Below are positions 28,801 through 36,030 of a stretch of 36,030 nucleotides of DNA, piece after piece; the stretch's first letter is position 1; the number at the start of each line of letters is the position of its first letter. Source of the stretch: Nemertoderma westbladi. Taxonomy: Eukaryota > Xenacoelomorpha > Nemertodermatida > Nemertodermatidae. Both the position numbers and the translations under genes were made by a program. Below the pieces are notes generated by a model. The model saw only the letters and a list, made by a program, of their open reading frames with translations. It ran no database searches and was not told the DNA's origin. The DNA lies in the NCBI GenBank assembly GCA_032718475.1, contig JAUCBJ010007351.1, forward strand, positions 1 through 36,030. The letters run 5' to 3'.

Positions 28801-29183
28801 GTTAAGTCGCGGTAGTATTGGGTATCTAAGTCTGCATTAAAATAATTACTGTCAGGGTCATTGTCTGTTAAATTATCGGTATCTTGTTCAAAAATGTTTG
28901 TATAATGAGAGTCTAGTAAATCCATGTTTATTACGGAAGGTAAACAGTAATCAGCTATCGTAAGTAGAAATTCGTTTTGATCTGTAATTTTGGTAAAGGG
29001 TAAGTTATCTTCAATACAAAAAAGGCAAATCCAGTCACTCAATTGCTGCAGGTAATTTTTATCTGCTTTTTGGTTTCTACCAGGTAAACAATTTAAGTGG
29101 AAAGATTTATAGCAGCAATTACACTTTATAAGACATCGTTGTTGTATAATTTTTGAGCAAATTTCACAACTACTCCGCGTCAT
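25893..29183 (-). CDS. LINE ORF2: PHD finger, endonuclease, reverse transcriptase
   Basis: The product has 1096 residues. Residues 6-56 form a PHD-type zinc finger (C6, C9, C21, C24, H29, C32, C53, C56). About 136-360 is an AP endonuclease with N144, SETW at 172-175, YRPPGTD at 249-255, GDFN at 281-284, D327 and SDH at 348-350. The reverse transcriptase (about 570-900) shows VDLSKAFDTVDH at 725-736, GVPQGSILAP at 782-791 and the catalytic FADD at 813-816. The C-terminal part (LQKRYIRIIF, then AVKLWNIIP at 1064-1072) is typical of CR1/L2/Rex1 relatives. The protein nicks target DNA and copies the element RNA from the nick in the nucleus. A PHD finger on ORF2 may read histone tails, but that is inference. 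The frame is complete. Confidence 0.9.
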   Translation of the reverse strand: MTRSSCEICSKIIQQRCLIKCNCCYKSFHLNCLPGRNQKADKNYLQQLSDWICLFCIEDNLPFTKITDQNEFLLTIADYCLPSVINMDLLDSHYTNIFEQDTDNLTDNDPDSNYFNADLDTQYYRDLTSIQQNSITSIAMFHCNIRSLNKNLEALKETLKCIPLNFPVIAVSETWQTNINHDTFKINNYNFFYNHRKDQTGGGCGLYIADNLNCSPRPDIGNFIPNTYESTFVEWQRENNKNVIFGCLYRPPGTDTVPFFDNLEKSLRKINSEGKIAYILGDFNINILHINKSSIPMEFLEKITNHCFVPLINKPTRFTDHSASAIDNIITNDYGSVVHTGILLADISDHLPIMVECNIPINSPPGKHKIYYKRDISVQNKEKFIKLLKSLHENNRWDNITLEDDINNAYNNFMQKYQNLFNTCFPLKECKIINESKPWITESIFTSIKQKHQLYGILLKNPTIQNRQLYINYKNNLTQIIRNARKFHYSNLFEKYKNNISKTWGVIRELMNNKHKSKISSTFLVNNKLSSNETEISNGFNTYFAAVGQNLANKIPKTDCTVESYLGNSLSESIFFSPVTNEEVINMVNALPNKISTGLDGVNVIIFKQIIQYISDPVTHLINFSLKTGIVPKNMKLSKVVPIFKNGDANLFQNYRPISVLPFLSKLLEKTVYLQFSGFLAKHKLLIDTQFGFRTGRSVDQAISLLLQNLTENTEAKQSTLGIFVDLSKAFDTVDHNVLFKKLEHYGIRGLALQWFKSYLEERYQSVQYKSTLSNQQLIKCGVPQGSILAPLLFLIYMNDIISSSKTLNFILFADDCNIFLTGKNISEILREANLELEKVMIWLNTNKLSLNITKTKYIIFKNNSNHQSSLGKYLKIGGCKIEQVNHIKFLGIYISENLKWNRHVDHIRVKISKNIGIINKIKHFIPFKIRLSVYHTLIESHISFALTAWGNCHEVQHDTVLNQLIKLQKRYIRIIFLKPYNFPTHELFKNLNILKLKSLYKYRCLLYIFRHRLGLQHLPEGLKSTLVPISTVHKYPTRAAQNHHYRLPLYQTNYGKSTISYQAVKLWNIIPAEIQTSKSLYKVKKLLKTYLINLQ

Positions 29184-29724
29184 TAGAAGTGGTATAGACT
29201 AAAACTACAGTAACAGTACTATTATATTACCCCAATACTTAATCCCGTTTTACAGTGAAATTAACCCCTGAGTAAATTAAATTAACTACCTGAATATGAA
29301 CTGTAGGCCTACCGGTAAACCTACCACAACAATCAACCCCCACTGCAGGTAATGTTGAATTCTATATAAGGCGGTAAAAATCCCACTAATAAAGTATTGT
29401 TGCCTAGTTTATTCCCAGGAAAGACTCCCAAAAAAAAACTACTTATTATATACTTATTATAGTAATAAAGTACAGTTGTTTCCCAAAAAAAAAACTATAT
29501 CTAGTAAAGCCAACTAAAACTAATAAGATATGTTTAAACTAAACTAATAAAATAAGATTGTACCGGCACTGCAAAAACAAAAACCTATAGAAATACACAG
29601 ACAGTTTGACCAAGGCGAAGTGTTAGGTAATATCAACATAAAACTTTTTCCCATACAGAATCGGCTCATCTGTATGCAGATAAACCACAAGGGGGAACTA
29701 GGTAGTGAGTGAAGAGCAAGCGAT
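29184..29724 (-). other. Long inter-ORF spacer of the LINE
   Basis: 541 bp separate the ORF1 stop from the ORF2 start, with no ORF. Two near-copies of TCCCAAAAAAAAACTA (about 29428 and 29483) lie within. Either ORF2 is reached by internal initiation or re-initiation, or the spacer contains an internal insertion. Confidence 0.6.
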
Positions 29725-30639
29725 TTAAGTAGTTTTCATTAAGCGAGATTGATTCCTGTCTCTTCGCGCTTTACGTTCTTCCCGAGTGAAAGGTTTCACT
29801 CGCTCCAAGTCAGCGTGAACCATTATTGGAATTGGTCGGTCTGCGTCACCGATTGCGTACAGGCGGCCATCCCGTGACCACCCTATACCTTTGATTCGGA
29901 TCTTCCGTAGTAGATCCGACCGCGTGGTTGTCAGCGATTCCGTTATGTAATAATCGGTATTCCGTAGACGATTCGCTTGGGAAAACACACGGGCACGCAC
30001 ACGGTATCGCACAAATTTCACCATGATTGCCATTGGCTTATCGCTACTACCGGTACCTATTCCCGAACGCAGGCCCATTGTAGACTCAGTGTTACGTGGT
30101 GACAATCTATGACATCGGTCAAATTCCGTTTCCGGAATTTGGAGTCCGATTTGGTCCCGGAAAAACGCTTGAACTATATTGTAGGTGTCATCTTCGGTTT
30201 CCTTGATTCTTTGTTGCACGCCATGTACGAGAATACAGTTCCGACGTGAGTACTGTTCCGCATCATCTAAACGACGGGTAAGGACGTCTTTGATATTAAT
30301 AAATTCGCCACGGATTTCTACCAGACGCTTTTTCATTGACTCAGTCTCGAAATTCACGTTATGCTTGATTGATGCTACCAGTTCTCTTTCTTCCTCCTTG
30401 TCGAATCCGAGAAATTTACTGTCGGTAGGTCCAGGATTATCGTCTTTATCGCTATTCGCATGTCGCTTGTTCAGTTCTTTACTTATAACTTCTGCGATCC
30501 TTAAGTCAAGATTGTTGAAACTGTCTTCAAAGTCGTCGAGTCGAGATATTTGTTCGCTTATGGATTTGTTAAGTTTATCAGAGTCGTTAACGGAGCTGCG
30601 GTCGTTTTTTGATTTACGGGAATGGTTTGACTTCGTCAT
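29725..30639 (-). CDS. LINE ORF1: coiled-coil, RRM-like RNA-binding protein
   Basis: The product has 304 residues. A charged N-terminus is followed by heptad-like helical segments (about 22-60 and 80-128). Then come EQYSRRNCILVHGV (128-141), RCHRLSP (175-181), a strand-rich part with AIMVKFV (204-210) and TESL (233-236). This is the pattern of L1-type ORF1 proteins found also in CR1-like elements: a trimerising coiled coil, an RRM-like fold and a basic C-terminal domain. It binds the element RNA and helps form the retrotransposition particle. The C-terminus (281-299) is very basic. The codon usage is GC-richer than ORF2. That contrast is odd for one element but both are on the same strand in the expected order. 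Confidence 0.8.
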   Translation of the reverse strand: MTKSNHSRKSKNDRSSVNDSDKLNKSISEQISRLDDFEDSFNNLDLRIAEVISKELNKRHANSDKDDNPGPTDSKFLGFDKEEERELVASIKHNVNFETESMKKRLVEIRGEFINIKDVLTRRLDDAEQYSRRNCILVHGVQQRIKETEDDTYNIVQAFFRDQIGLQIPETEFDRCHRLSPRNTESTMGLRSGIGTGSSDKPMAIMVKFVRYRVRARVFSQANRLRNTDYYITESLTTTRSDLLRKIRIKGIGWSRDGRLYAIGDADRPIPIMVHADLERVKPFTREERKARRDRNQSRLMKTT

Positions 30640-30700
30640 TGGGATGAATTGATGCGATATCAGTATATAGATAATTAAATTGGAAGATTACATTGGCTGA

Positions 30701-31320
30701 TTGGTTGGGCCGATCTGTTGGATGGTGGAATTCTTTCAATCGCCGTTAAGTCATTGGTTGTCTGTGTAAATCACAGATTCATATTTCAGTATTTTGCAGT
30801 GCTTTACAGCTGTCTTTTTACAGTAGGCCTGTAGGTTTTATTTGAAAAATCCATTTTTTTCTCCCAAATATTTTTAAAAATAAGTGGATTAATCTTTATC
30901 ACAAATTTTCCAGAAAATTATTTAAGAAAAGTAAAAATTAGGTAAACAAAGTACTTCGATAAGAAAGTAGCGGAAAGAAACACTTTTTGTCACTAATTTT
31001 AATTGACCGAAATTCATTTATTCTGTGTTAAGCAAACTACTGAAGCTGATTGGAACAGGATTTTGGGTGTTTTTTGGTAATTCGCAGGACCGGGAACTTC
31101 TGCCTAAGAAATCCAAGGATACAGTGATACTAGTCGGTGATATATTTTTACAAATAAAACAATATATTCGATATAAAAACGTAAGGGGAAACAGTCCTTT
31201 TCACTAATTTTCTTTAGCGAAATTCATGTATGCTGCCCTCCTGTATTGAGTTTTCCCCTCGTTGGCAAAAACTGGCCAAATCGTGTAAAACTCAACTATA
31301 AATATATAATTAATACCCAC
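30701..31320 (-). other. Start of receptor intron 3, non-coding
   Basis: The segment lies between the LINE and the third receptor exon. A pair of diverged direct repeats of about 55 bp (30966-31024 and 31182-31234; shared CACTAATTTT and GAAATTCAT words) is the only structure seen. Confidence 0.5.
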
Positions 31321-31472
31321 CTCGTCAAATGGAAAGTATCGTACTTTTATTGAACAAGAGCTTTTGAACAGTGCGGGAGGGTCCCAGTCCACATTGCCCT
31401 TGTAGTCAACGATTGCTTTTACGGTAGATGTTACGTGAAAGTCGCCCTCGGCATTGTTATACAGAATTATAT
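31321..31472 (-). CDS. Receptor coding exon 3 (to the Cys-loop)
   Basis: 152 bases after the acceptor ATTTGAG. It encodes [11 protein letters not shown], a strand with [14 protein letters not shown], the conserved [11 protein letters not shown] and RYFPFDE, and ends in phase 0 at GAG|GTGGGT. In this family the next exon supplies the second Cys within about four residues. Confidence 0.9.
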
Positions 31473-33583
31473 CTCAAATAAAATAAAAATAAACAAATTT
31501 AGTAATAAATTGTATTGATGGTTTGTTAGGACAAGTGCTACCGGTACCTACCATGAGGCTTTTTCTGCCCTCCTAAGGCAAAACCATGTAACTCAAAAGA
31601 TAGAGTTTTGAGAAAAATCAACCTAAAAGTTGACGGATCTGCACGAAAACATGTGAATGTCTCTGTGAAGATTTTCAACATTAAAGTTTAGTCAAATAGT
31701 TTATTTAATAAATACATAGAAACTCTTAGAGCTCCAAACTTAAGATAGTTATTTAGAAAATGGTTTTGATTTTCGAGTTACATGGATTTACCTTATAAAT
31801 TCTAACCAGTTCACTTATATTACATCATGTAAATTATATAAATTTCAACAGCTGTTCCCAAGCCAAAACAATGTAACTCGCATGAGATACATGGTTTAAG
31901 CTTATAGTTACATGGTGTGTCATATAACATTAGGGTTACTGCACATGGTTCTGCCTTGGCATGCCTTAACAAATTCATATATTGTAGTTAGTTACATTCT
32001 ACCCCCTTTTTAACCCCTTTAGAGTTTAGATGCACTCTATTAAGTTTTACCACCAGATAGAGCTCGCAGTAAGTAAAATTACACCATCTATTTTCGTCAA
32101 AATTCGAGTTACATGGGTTTGTTTGCCTTAGGACGGCACCTTCCATACACTAGGCCTAACAACGGTCCATTCATTAAAACTATGAATAATTAATTTTAAT
32201 CTTTATTTATTTTTTCCATCCCCAGCTAACCCGCTAACCCACTAACTAACTAATAATGTATTATTATTATTAGCGTACCTGGTAGCCATATCTTTTCTGA
32301 TGGAACGTACATTTGCGTAATGTTATCATACTCGAGAGGATCCCAACGTAGGTTCGCATCAACCCATTTATGTATCAGCCAAAGGGAGATTTCCATTACC
32401 TTAGGAAAGCAACAAATATACTGTAGTACAGTAGGTATAAACAGGAAAAAAAAGTGCATTAAAGGGCAAACACAGTAGGAAATTATTGAACCATGGACTA
32501 TTGCAGTCATAATGTCTGCATGAGATATTCTTATTTTCTATAACGGCAAAACGAATTATAAATAATTGTTCTCCTATTAATGTCAAATACTCAAATGAAA
32601 TAAATGGCAGGAGAAACTACGGTAGCTTTAACACTGAACTATACTTGCCAATATTTATTATAGATAGTATACTAATATAGAAGTTAATGGCTTGAGAATA
32701 ATTGGAGAAAATAAGAACCGAGTAACCATAAAATATATTCATTAAACGTCTTTAGCATCAGTATGTAATGTAATTGATAGCGGGGCGTCGCGCAGCACGC
32801 GAACTTAAGCAAGTTCGAAACAAGTTCGATTTGATCTGGAGTCAAAAGTTCGAGAGGTATTTGCCCGTAACTTTCAAAAATATTGGAACTTTTTCTCTAG
32901 TATGCCAATAAAAAATTTCTTTAAAAATGGTTAAAATCTTCAAAAGTTATTTACGAATGTATTTTTTTTTAAATACAGACGGACAGACAGACTGACATGA
33001 AATTTTGCCCTATTTACTAATTATAATTGTGCGCAAGTCTCGCCCCGACTGCGTGGCTCGCCACACAGTGTTTGCCTACAAGTAGTTAGTTACAAGCAAT
33101 GCAAACAATCAGACGTCAGCAACAAGTGGAGCTAAGTATAATCATGGGTATCCATAGATATTTAATGAAAATTTAACAAACAGGTCCTGGTTTATTAGGC
33201 AATAATTGAGAACATTTTAGTAGCTCAACCTTGAAAAGAAACAAGTGAAAGCGGTTTATGATGTGATAATGGATAATAATGCGGAACGGGAAATTTAATT
33301 TTAATAGTTTCATTTTATGCACAGTAACGGTTATACTCTAGAATAGCTTGGTACACAAAGACAAACTCACCTGAGTGCGCTCTTTCACATCAAATATCTG
33401 ATAAACTGAAAGACCAAACGTCACGCACAATGGTTTATTGTAATCCTTTACAGGCCTTACCAGAGGTGAATAGTGTCTGAATAAATCAATGTAGAGCTTT
33501 TCTTCTGTTTTGCTCGCAGATACGTGGATTATTGAGTGGTTTACATGCAAACCTAACATCAACAGTGCAAAGAAAATCGACAT
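31321..33583 (-). CDS. Nicotinic acetylcholine receptor subunit-like gene, 5' three coding exons
   Basis: Exons at 33583-33371, 32399-32279 and 31472-31321 join in frame (phases 0 and 1) to encode 162 residues. They cover a signal peptide, then the start of a Cys-loop receptor ligand-binding domain. Hallmarks are [10 protein letters not shown] (39-48), the loop D region [10 protein letters not shown] (76-85), [11 protein letters not shown], the loop A region [13 protein letters not shown] (107-119), and the first cysteine of the Cys-loop in [12 protein letters not shown] (151-162). The second Cys, loops B and C and the four membrane helices lie in exons not found in the window. Members form pentameric acetylcholine-gated cation channels at the cell membrane. 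All three donors are GT and both acceptors AG. With no vicinal-cysteine loop in view, alpha or non-alpha cannot be decided. Either intron 3 is very long, or the gene is broken. Confidence 0.85.
31566..32139. mobile_element. MITE inside receptor intron 2
   Basis: Inverted ends are CTGCCCTCCTAAGGCAAAACC (left) and its near-complement GTTTGCCTTAGGACGGCA (right). They are followed on both sides by CATGTAACTC. GTAACTC or its complement GAGTTAC recurs at least four times inside, in both orientations. No ORF. The superfamily is unknown and no clear target duplication was found. Confidence 0.65.
32279..32399 (-). CDS. Receptor coding exon 2 (loop D to loop A)
   Basis: 121 bases after the acceptor TTTCCTAAG, starting VMEISLWL and ending in phase 1 at CCAG|GTACGC. 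The split codon G|AT gives the Asp of WLPD. NIT in the middle is a possible N-glycosylation site. Confidence 0.9.
32404..33370 (-). other. Receptor intron 1
   Basis: The intron runs from GTGAGT (33370) to AG (32400). It holds a dispersed repeat at 32781-33075 and otherwise AT-rich text with no other feature. Confidence 0.7.
32781..33075 (+). repeat. Dispersed repeat with a GACAGAC array
   Basis: The start GCGGGGCGTCGCGCAGCACGCG and the end CTCGCCCCGACTGCGTGGCTCGCC are GC-rich. The body has AAGTTCGA words, and ACGGACAGACAGACTGAC lies at about 32979. It shares its layout (GC-rich ends, short GACAG array), but little sequence, with the 1-192 family. Confidence 0.6.
33371..33583 (-). CDS. Receptor coding exon 1 (signal peptide and N-terminal helix)
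   Basis: 71 codons from the ATG at 33583 to CAG|GTGAGT. Residues 1-23 are hydrophobic ([10 protein letters not shown]) and serve as the signal peptide. [10 protein letters not shown] forms the N-terminal helix and [13 protein letters not shown] the first beta strand. The exon ends in phase 0. Confidence 0.85.
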
Positions 33584-33640
33584 TCTATCAGGAATAATAC
33601 TCTAGAATCATAAATTTTTCACTCAACCAAGGTTGTTTAA

Positions 33641-33710
33641 CTTTGAAATAAAAATTTGAACGGAAGAAAAAGAGAAGAATGGTTAACCTGAAAGTCAATT
33701 TTATACTTAC
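33641..33710 (-). other. Predicted 70-nt intron in the receptor 5' UTR
   Basis: On the - strand AAAA|GTAAGT (33710) is a near-consensus donor. A pyrimidine-rich tract and TTTCAAAG (33641) give a good acceptor. The ATG is 57 bases further on. If used, the first exon is wholly untranslated. Confidence 0.5.
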
Positions 33711-33857
33711 TTTTAGATTGGAACTTTAACTATAACAAGTTTAGTTAAAATGTTCCCAAGAGATATTAAACTGGAATCCATTCCGGATCTTGAACCGCGG
33801 CGGTTCGTTAAAGGCGAGGTACGGCTTCGGGGAAGATCTCGTAACGATTAGGAGAGG

Positions 33858-33865
33858 TTTATATA
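33858..33865 (-). promoter_or_regulatory. Candidate TATA box of the receptor gene
   Basis: TATATAAA on the - strand lies in a locally GC-richer stretch, about 150 bases before the 5' UTR donor, so a start near 33830 is expected. The core TATATA reads on both strands. Confidence 0.45.
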
Positions 33866-33992
33866 CCCCAACGATCGATTAATTTCCTGCCTCCCTGTGG
33901 GGCTTCAATCCATGTCTGAGCAATTTATACAACGGTTCTCGGTCCATAAAACCCACGGAATAGAGGCAGGCAGCACGATGAAAGTACCCCAG
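33866..33992 (+). other. Possible divergent first exon on the + strand
   Basis: A strong donor, CCCCAG|GTAAGT, ends at 33992, twelve bases after ATG 33978-33980 (M-K-V-P-Q). The shared TATATA at 33860 could serve both directions. No second exon was identified, so this may be chance. Confidence 0.25.
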
Positions 33993-36030
33993 GTAAGTAA
34001 ATTATATAAGCCGAATGATACGGCTATTCGGTGACAATGGAAGCTCAACTGGTTGATAGCAATCAAATCGGGCTATTTCCTAGGAAATAGTAGTGGGCTA
34101 CCGTAGATTACAATTTTAAGTTTAATAAGACAGAAATGCGAAAGGAATCCATTAGACAGAGCCAACAGAATAGCTAGAATTGCGGTAGTAAAGTTACCAT
34201 TCGAAAGGAATTTTTAAGATAATCTGAATTCTTTTAACGATAAAAAAATACTGAATGACAGGTCAACCAACCCAAGCCGAGTTGGAACTGCAGATAACCA
34301 AACTACATACAACATTGTTATTACGATATTACAATATGAAATTAGATTTCGTCCAGTAGGGAAATAATTGTGTAAGTTGTGTCATAACCCCTCATAAACG
34401 GAGGACAACTACGACTCTTGCCACAGCTCATGGCCATTTTTGTTGCATTTACATATTCTCTTACTGAACTTAACACCCTGAAAGTATGCTAGAGTGAATT
34501 GGAGGAAAGTAAAACTATATAATCAGCCAATTAATTATTTATAGGTAAAAAATTTACAAATATATAAATTTGTGTTGGCTGAAAACGGGACGAAAATATG
34601 TTGCGACCAATTAAACCAAATCTCAACGTTTAGTTTAAAAGGATCTCAACCAACATACAAGGAGATCCGGCGGTTAGCAATAGTGAAAATCATATCAAAT
34701 TTCGCGGTATCTAAAAATGAAACGGATTCCGGTAATTGCCCATTCACAATGTGGCGATACGTAGGTACTAGGTAGGTTTAACAACGATAAAGGCTTAATT
34801 CTATGTTCTGTGATCTGGCAATCCAAATAAATATAATAATTATAATATAATTAATTACTGAATATGGCGTGCTTCGCTTGTGATATTTATCTCTTATGCT
34901 CTTTTTTTTTACATATAGCACTACAGCATTATTGATTGACAAGTATATTGTTTATAACATTTTGTGTTCGATAAAAAACGTATCGGAAGATATTTTAATA
35001 TTCAACCTATGACCCGATTGTATTTATGTAACAAATGAGGTTTAGATAAATAAACGGGGGTCTTTAACGTTTAACCCTTTCATACAATGATGTACGTACG
35101 TAATTGTGTTACATTATGTCTAATTATCGGGGTTGGGAACGCTTAATTAATCACTTTAACGTTTAGAAATATTGTTGAAATTCAGATACAATTATATACA
35201 AAACTTCCACTAACTGTTCCAATTTTCCACTACTTTGGTGCTCAAGAAGTGACTAGAAAAAGATTACTGTTACTAAGGTAGTGATAAAGTGATTACTATT
35301 AACTTTGCAGCGTTCAGTCCTATAGGCTGCAACGCTGCAAAAAGTACTTTGTTACGTTATGCGGATATCACCGGAACGTTGATAAGTTACATAATTTAAC
35401 AAAATAATTAAACTTCAATTAAAAATACAGCAAAATTTAGAAAGGATAAATGTAATGGGACTTGGAAATGAACCAAAAAAATGAGGCAAAATAAAGAGAA
35501 AAAGGACCTCAGTGACTCCTGCTGGGCATCTCTAGCGGTTACAATTAACTGTACAGCCTTTAAGCGGCCCACTTCACACAAGGTAACATTTTTTTCCAGT
35601 AACTTGTTTCAGCAACATTTTTTAGACACCTGGAAATTACATTATGTTTAGGAAAACTTTGAATCAGCATTAAATGGCTCGAAATTTAACTTTTAATGAA
35701 TCAATTTTTAAATAAACACATCAAAATCTACTTAGGGAAACAAAAATTTATCGTAATAAATTGTTACGTCTACTAAGATAAACAAAAACACAATTAATAA
35801 TAATAATGAAAACCTTTAGTAAATAATTAATTAAGATAAACATGAATTGGAATTGTTAAATTTAAATAAAAGAGCACAAGACGTAATTAATAAAACTTTA
35901 TTCTGTCAAGTTTCTCGTAACACTGTGTAAATGGACAATACCTGACCGGACTAATTGGCAATAATAATTAAGAATGATTAAAAGGGATTACTAAATAATT
36001 ATTTTGGCAGTCTAGAATGATAAATTTACA
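33993..36030. other. Right-hand spacer, no supported gene
   Basis: AT-rich text. The 68-codon ORF near 34572 lacks any feature. The only structure of note is the stem-loop at 35304-35341. Confidence 0.4.
35304..35341. repeat. 38-bp near-perfect stem-loop
   Basis: TTTGCAGCGTT pairs with AACGCTGCAAA, then CAG with CTG, then CCT with AGG around AT. One base is unpaired on each side. Confidence 0.75.

Larger units (their letters stand above)
25638..30700 (-). mobile_element. Full-length LINE of the CR1/L2/Rex1 type, both ORFs intact
   Basis: On the - strand the order is a 5' UTR (start not fixed, somewhere after about 30650), ORF1 (30639-29725), a 541-bp spacer, ORF2 (29183-25893), a 240-bp 3' UTR and an A15 tract (25652-25638). 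No stop or frameshift interrupts either ORF, so the copy is young and could be mobile. It lies on the same strand as the receptor gene whose exons are at 31.3-33.6 kb. Target-site duplications could not be fixed because the 5' boundary is unclear. Confidence 0.85.

Noticed and set aside
30185-30652. 155-codon + ORF over LINE ORF1
   Set aside because: Ser/Leu-rich antisense shadow of ORF1.
34572-34775. 68-codon + ORF
   Set aside because: No ATG start in the strict sense, no signal, domain or repeat; compatible with chance.
1-36030. CRISPR array, bacterial operon or rRNA genes
   Set aside because: No regularly spaced repeat-spacer pattern, ribosome-binding-site organisation or rRNA sequence was seen; the genes are spliced and eukaryotic.

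Overview
The window looks like a piece of an invertebrate animal genome. It is AT-rich and mostly non-coding. It has spliced genes with GT/AG introns, AATAAA poly(A) signals and a dense, layered load of transposable elements (LINEs, Ty3/Gypsy, hAT-type and other MITEs, a tRNA-like SINE). There is no bacterial gene organisation. A nicotinic acetylcholine receptor-type gene and a C2H2 zinc-finger gene confirm a metazoan. Motifs such as TAGGCCTA and GTACCGGTAC recur, but the phylum cannot be fixed from the sequence alone.

Positions 1-4 kb: a 3.8-kb composite flanked by inverted repeats of about 390-445 bp. It contains two pieces of one LINE lineage facing each other, the reverse-transcriptase end on + and the endonuclease end on -. 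Positions 4-6.1 kb: an intronless C2H2 zinc-finger gene with a duplicated N-terminal segment and 15 fingers. It is interrupted by two identical-context CAA-to-TAA changes and a 16-bp duplication. Positions 6.6-12.2 kb: a graveyard of retroelements. It holds a LINE C-terminus with zinc knuckle and restriction-like endonuclease signature, a hAT-like MITE, a Ty3/Gypsy protease and RT split by a LINE 3' end, a second copy of the first LINE, and further LINE scraps. Positions 12.2-19.6 kb: AT-rich spacer with MITEs, dispersed repeats, a degenerate coding stretch, a possible small zinc-binding ORF, and a tRNA-like SINE carrying a hammerhead-ribozyme-like core on the - strand.

Positions 19.7-20.4 kb: an intact 239-codon gene for a secreted, cysteine-rich, probably GPI-anchored protein of unknown family, followed by a poly(A) signal. 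Positions 20.4-25.6 kb: non-coding, with simple repeats and a perfect 30-bp palindrome. Positions 25.6-30.7 kb: a full-length LINE of the CR1/L2/Rex1 type on the - strand, with both ORFs intact and an A-rich tail.

Positions 31.3-33.9 kb, - strand: the 5' end of a nicotinic acetylcholine receptor subunit-like gene. It has a TATA box, a 70-nt intron in the 5' UTR and three coding exons with matching splice phases. They encode the signal peptide and the first half of the ligand-binding domain. The remaining exons were not found. If the gene is intact they lie beyond the LINE, which would then sit in intron 3 in the sense orientation. Intron 2 holds a MITE and intron 1 another dispersed repeat. 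Positions 34-36 kb show no recognisable gene.
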